A DNA stretch of 64,000 nucleotides from UBA5859 sp041940025 (lineage in GTDB: Bacteria > Pseudomonadota > Gammaproteobacteria > UBA5859): positions 434,001 through 498,000 of the forward strand of contig JBGTSY010000001.1 in the NCBI GenBank assembly GCA_041940025.1, in the 5' to 3' direction. A program made the position numbers and the translations under genes. Of this stretch, positions 63,298 to 64,000 are shown in pieces; position 1 is the stretch's first letter, and each line of letters opens with the position of its first letter. The notes beneath the pieces are model-generated. The model made no database searches. It was not told the DNA's origin and worked only from the letters and a program-made list of their open reading frames with translations.

Positions 63298-64000
63298 TTA
63301 CTCAACTCCTAACTTGGCCAAACCCTGTAGAATTTCTGCAGGGGTGATCTGCTGGAAGCAGGGGGGTTGTACGCCCGTATCTGTCGGTTGATTGCAACGG
63401 CGACTTAAGCAGGGGGAGCAGGCGCGCTGACTTTGCAGATGCAATTGATTGTTTGCCAATGTGCCAGTGCGCGTTGCATCGGTTGCGCCATAAACTGAAA
63501 CCGTTGGGACTGCAAAAGCCGCTGCCACATGAGCCAAACCCGTATCTACGGCAACCACTGCTTTGGCGGATGCCAGGTGCGCTGCGATTTCGCTGAGTCC
63601 CATTGCCGGGAGAATCTGAATGCGCTGAAGTGAGTCGCCGATGAATTCCGCTCTCTGACGCTCCTCCTGGTTGCCCCAAGGCAGAGTCACTGGCTGGCCA
63701 GCCTCATGCAATCTTTCGGCTAACTCACGCCAATATTCCAAGGGCCACATCTTAGTACTCCAGGTAGTACCATGTAAAAACACCACTGGTTTAACTTCAT
63801 TCGGAAGTTTGATGGTGCGTTTTTGCAGGCCGTAATCGGGATAGCTATGGGGCAGTGGGTAAGATAATGCATGTGCAAATAGCTGTCGGTTTTTCTGTAC
63901 CGCGTGCTCGGTTTTATTTACCGCAATCTTTTGCTGATATGCCCAACTGGCTACCCCTTCTCGTGCGCTATGCCACGTGTATCCGACACGATGCCCTCGC
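63298..64000 (-). CDS. waaC: WaaC, LPS heptosyltransferase I, 3' part
   Basis: The gene runs off the right edge, so the N-terminal third is missing; the frame reads on cleanly to base 64000. The first visible residues, RGHRVGYTWHSAREGVASWAYQQK and EHAVQKNRQLFAHAL, fit WaaC rather than WaaF. KPVVFLHGTTWSTKMWPLEYWRELAERL, VVAVDTGLAHVAAAF and VSVYGATDATRTG are the GT9 nucleotide-sugar motifs. It adds the first heptose to Kdo. A cysteine-rich segment near the C-terminus (CSPCLSRRCNQPTDTGVQPPC) is typical of this family. Confidence 0.9.
   Translation of the reverse strand, partial: RGHRVGYTWHSAREGVASWAYQQKIAVNKTEHAVQKNRQLFAHALSYPLPHSYPDYGLQKRTIKLPNEVKPVVFLHGTTWSTKMWPLEYWRELAERLHEAGQPVTLPWGNQEERQRAEFIGDSLQRIQILPAMGLSEIAAHLASAKAVVAVDTGLAHVAAAFAVPTVSVYGATDATRTGTLANNQLHLQSQRACSPCLSRRCNQPTDTGVQPPCFQQITPAEILQGLAKLGVE

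Noticed and set aside
1..64000. Mobile elements, CRISPR arrays, tRNA and rRNA genes
   Set aside because: I looked in all intergenic stretches and found no transposase motif, direct-repeat array, or cloverleaf that I could support.

Overview
The window looks like chromosomal DNA of a marine-type gammaproteobacterium of moderate to low GC. Several gene neighbourhoods follow Pseudomonas-type order: ftsY / M16 peptidases / rsmD / coaD / ferredoxin / gamma-glutamyltransferase; thrB and polA / small RNA / engB / cytochrome c5 / cytochrome c4 / dsbA / EEP-family hydrolase; and a waaC-waaG-waaP LPS core cluster. A genus cannot be named from this. No insertion sequence, prophage, CRISPR array, tRNA or rRNA was found.

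Layout. 0-6 kb: start of ftsY (minus), an M16 peptidase pair, rsmD, coaD, a YfhL-type ferredoxin and ggt. 6-6.75 kb: a gene-poor stretch that may hold a decayed gene. 6.7-15.8 kb: uvrD, a TakP-like TRAP binding protein, zapE, an HD-GYP response regulator, thrB, an intergenic cluster of DnaA-box-like sites, and the TRAP membrane subunits. 15.8-23.5 kb: a methyltransferase, a hybrid histidine kinase, an FKBP isomerase, a YbbA/YbbP-like ABC pair and a LOG-family hydrolase. 23.5-29.8 kb: polA, a structured small RNA, engB, two cytochromes c, dsbA and an EEP hydrolase. 30-42 kb: a large lipoprotein of unknown function, a phosphopantetheinyl transferase, a nine-repeat MORN protein, a TolC-like channel, a type II thioesterase and an RND adaptor/pump pair. 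This mix suggests carrier-protein (NRPS/PKS or polyunsaturated fatty acid) chemistry elsewhere in the genome and a dedicated export route. 42-50 kb: a PAP2-like protein, an ammonium transporter, small hypothetical proteins, a transglutaminase-like protein, an outer-membrane barrel, an orphan Rossmann protein and a DUF2959 lipoprotein, with long AT-rich gaps. 50-64 kb: LPS inner-core genes. hldD, hldE, gmhB and gmhA encode the whole ADP-heptose pathway. They are followed by lpxL, an O-antigen-ligase-like protein, two methyltransferases, three LPS-kinase-like proteins, glycosyltransferases, waaG and a partial waaC.

Most notable items: (1) a roughly 130-nt, four-hairpin RNA between polA and engB, the position of Spot 42 in enterics and ErsA in Pseudomonas; (2) four DnaA-box-like 9-mers plus an AT-rich tract between thrB and the TRAP permease; (3) an lpxL gene whose conserved N-terminus lies upstream of the first usual start codon and seems to begin at ATA; (4) a possible pseudogene before uvrD; (5) a thioesterase/RND/TolC/PPTase group with no synthase nearby. 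All functions are read from sequence motifs and remembered family features; no database search was run.
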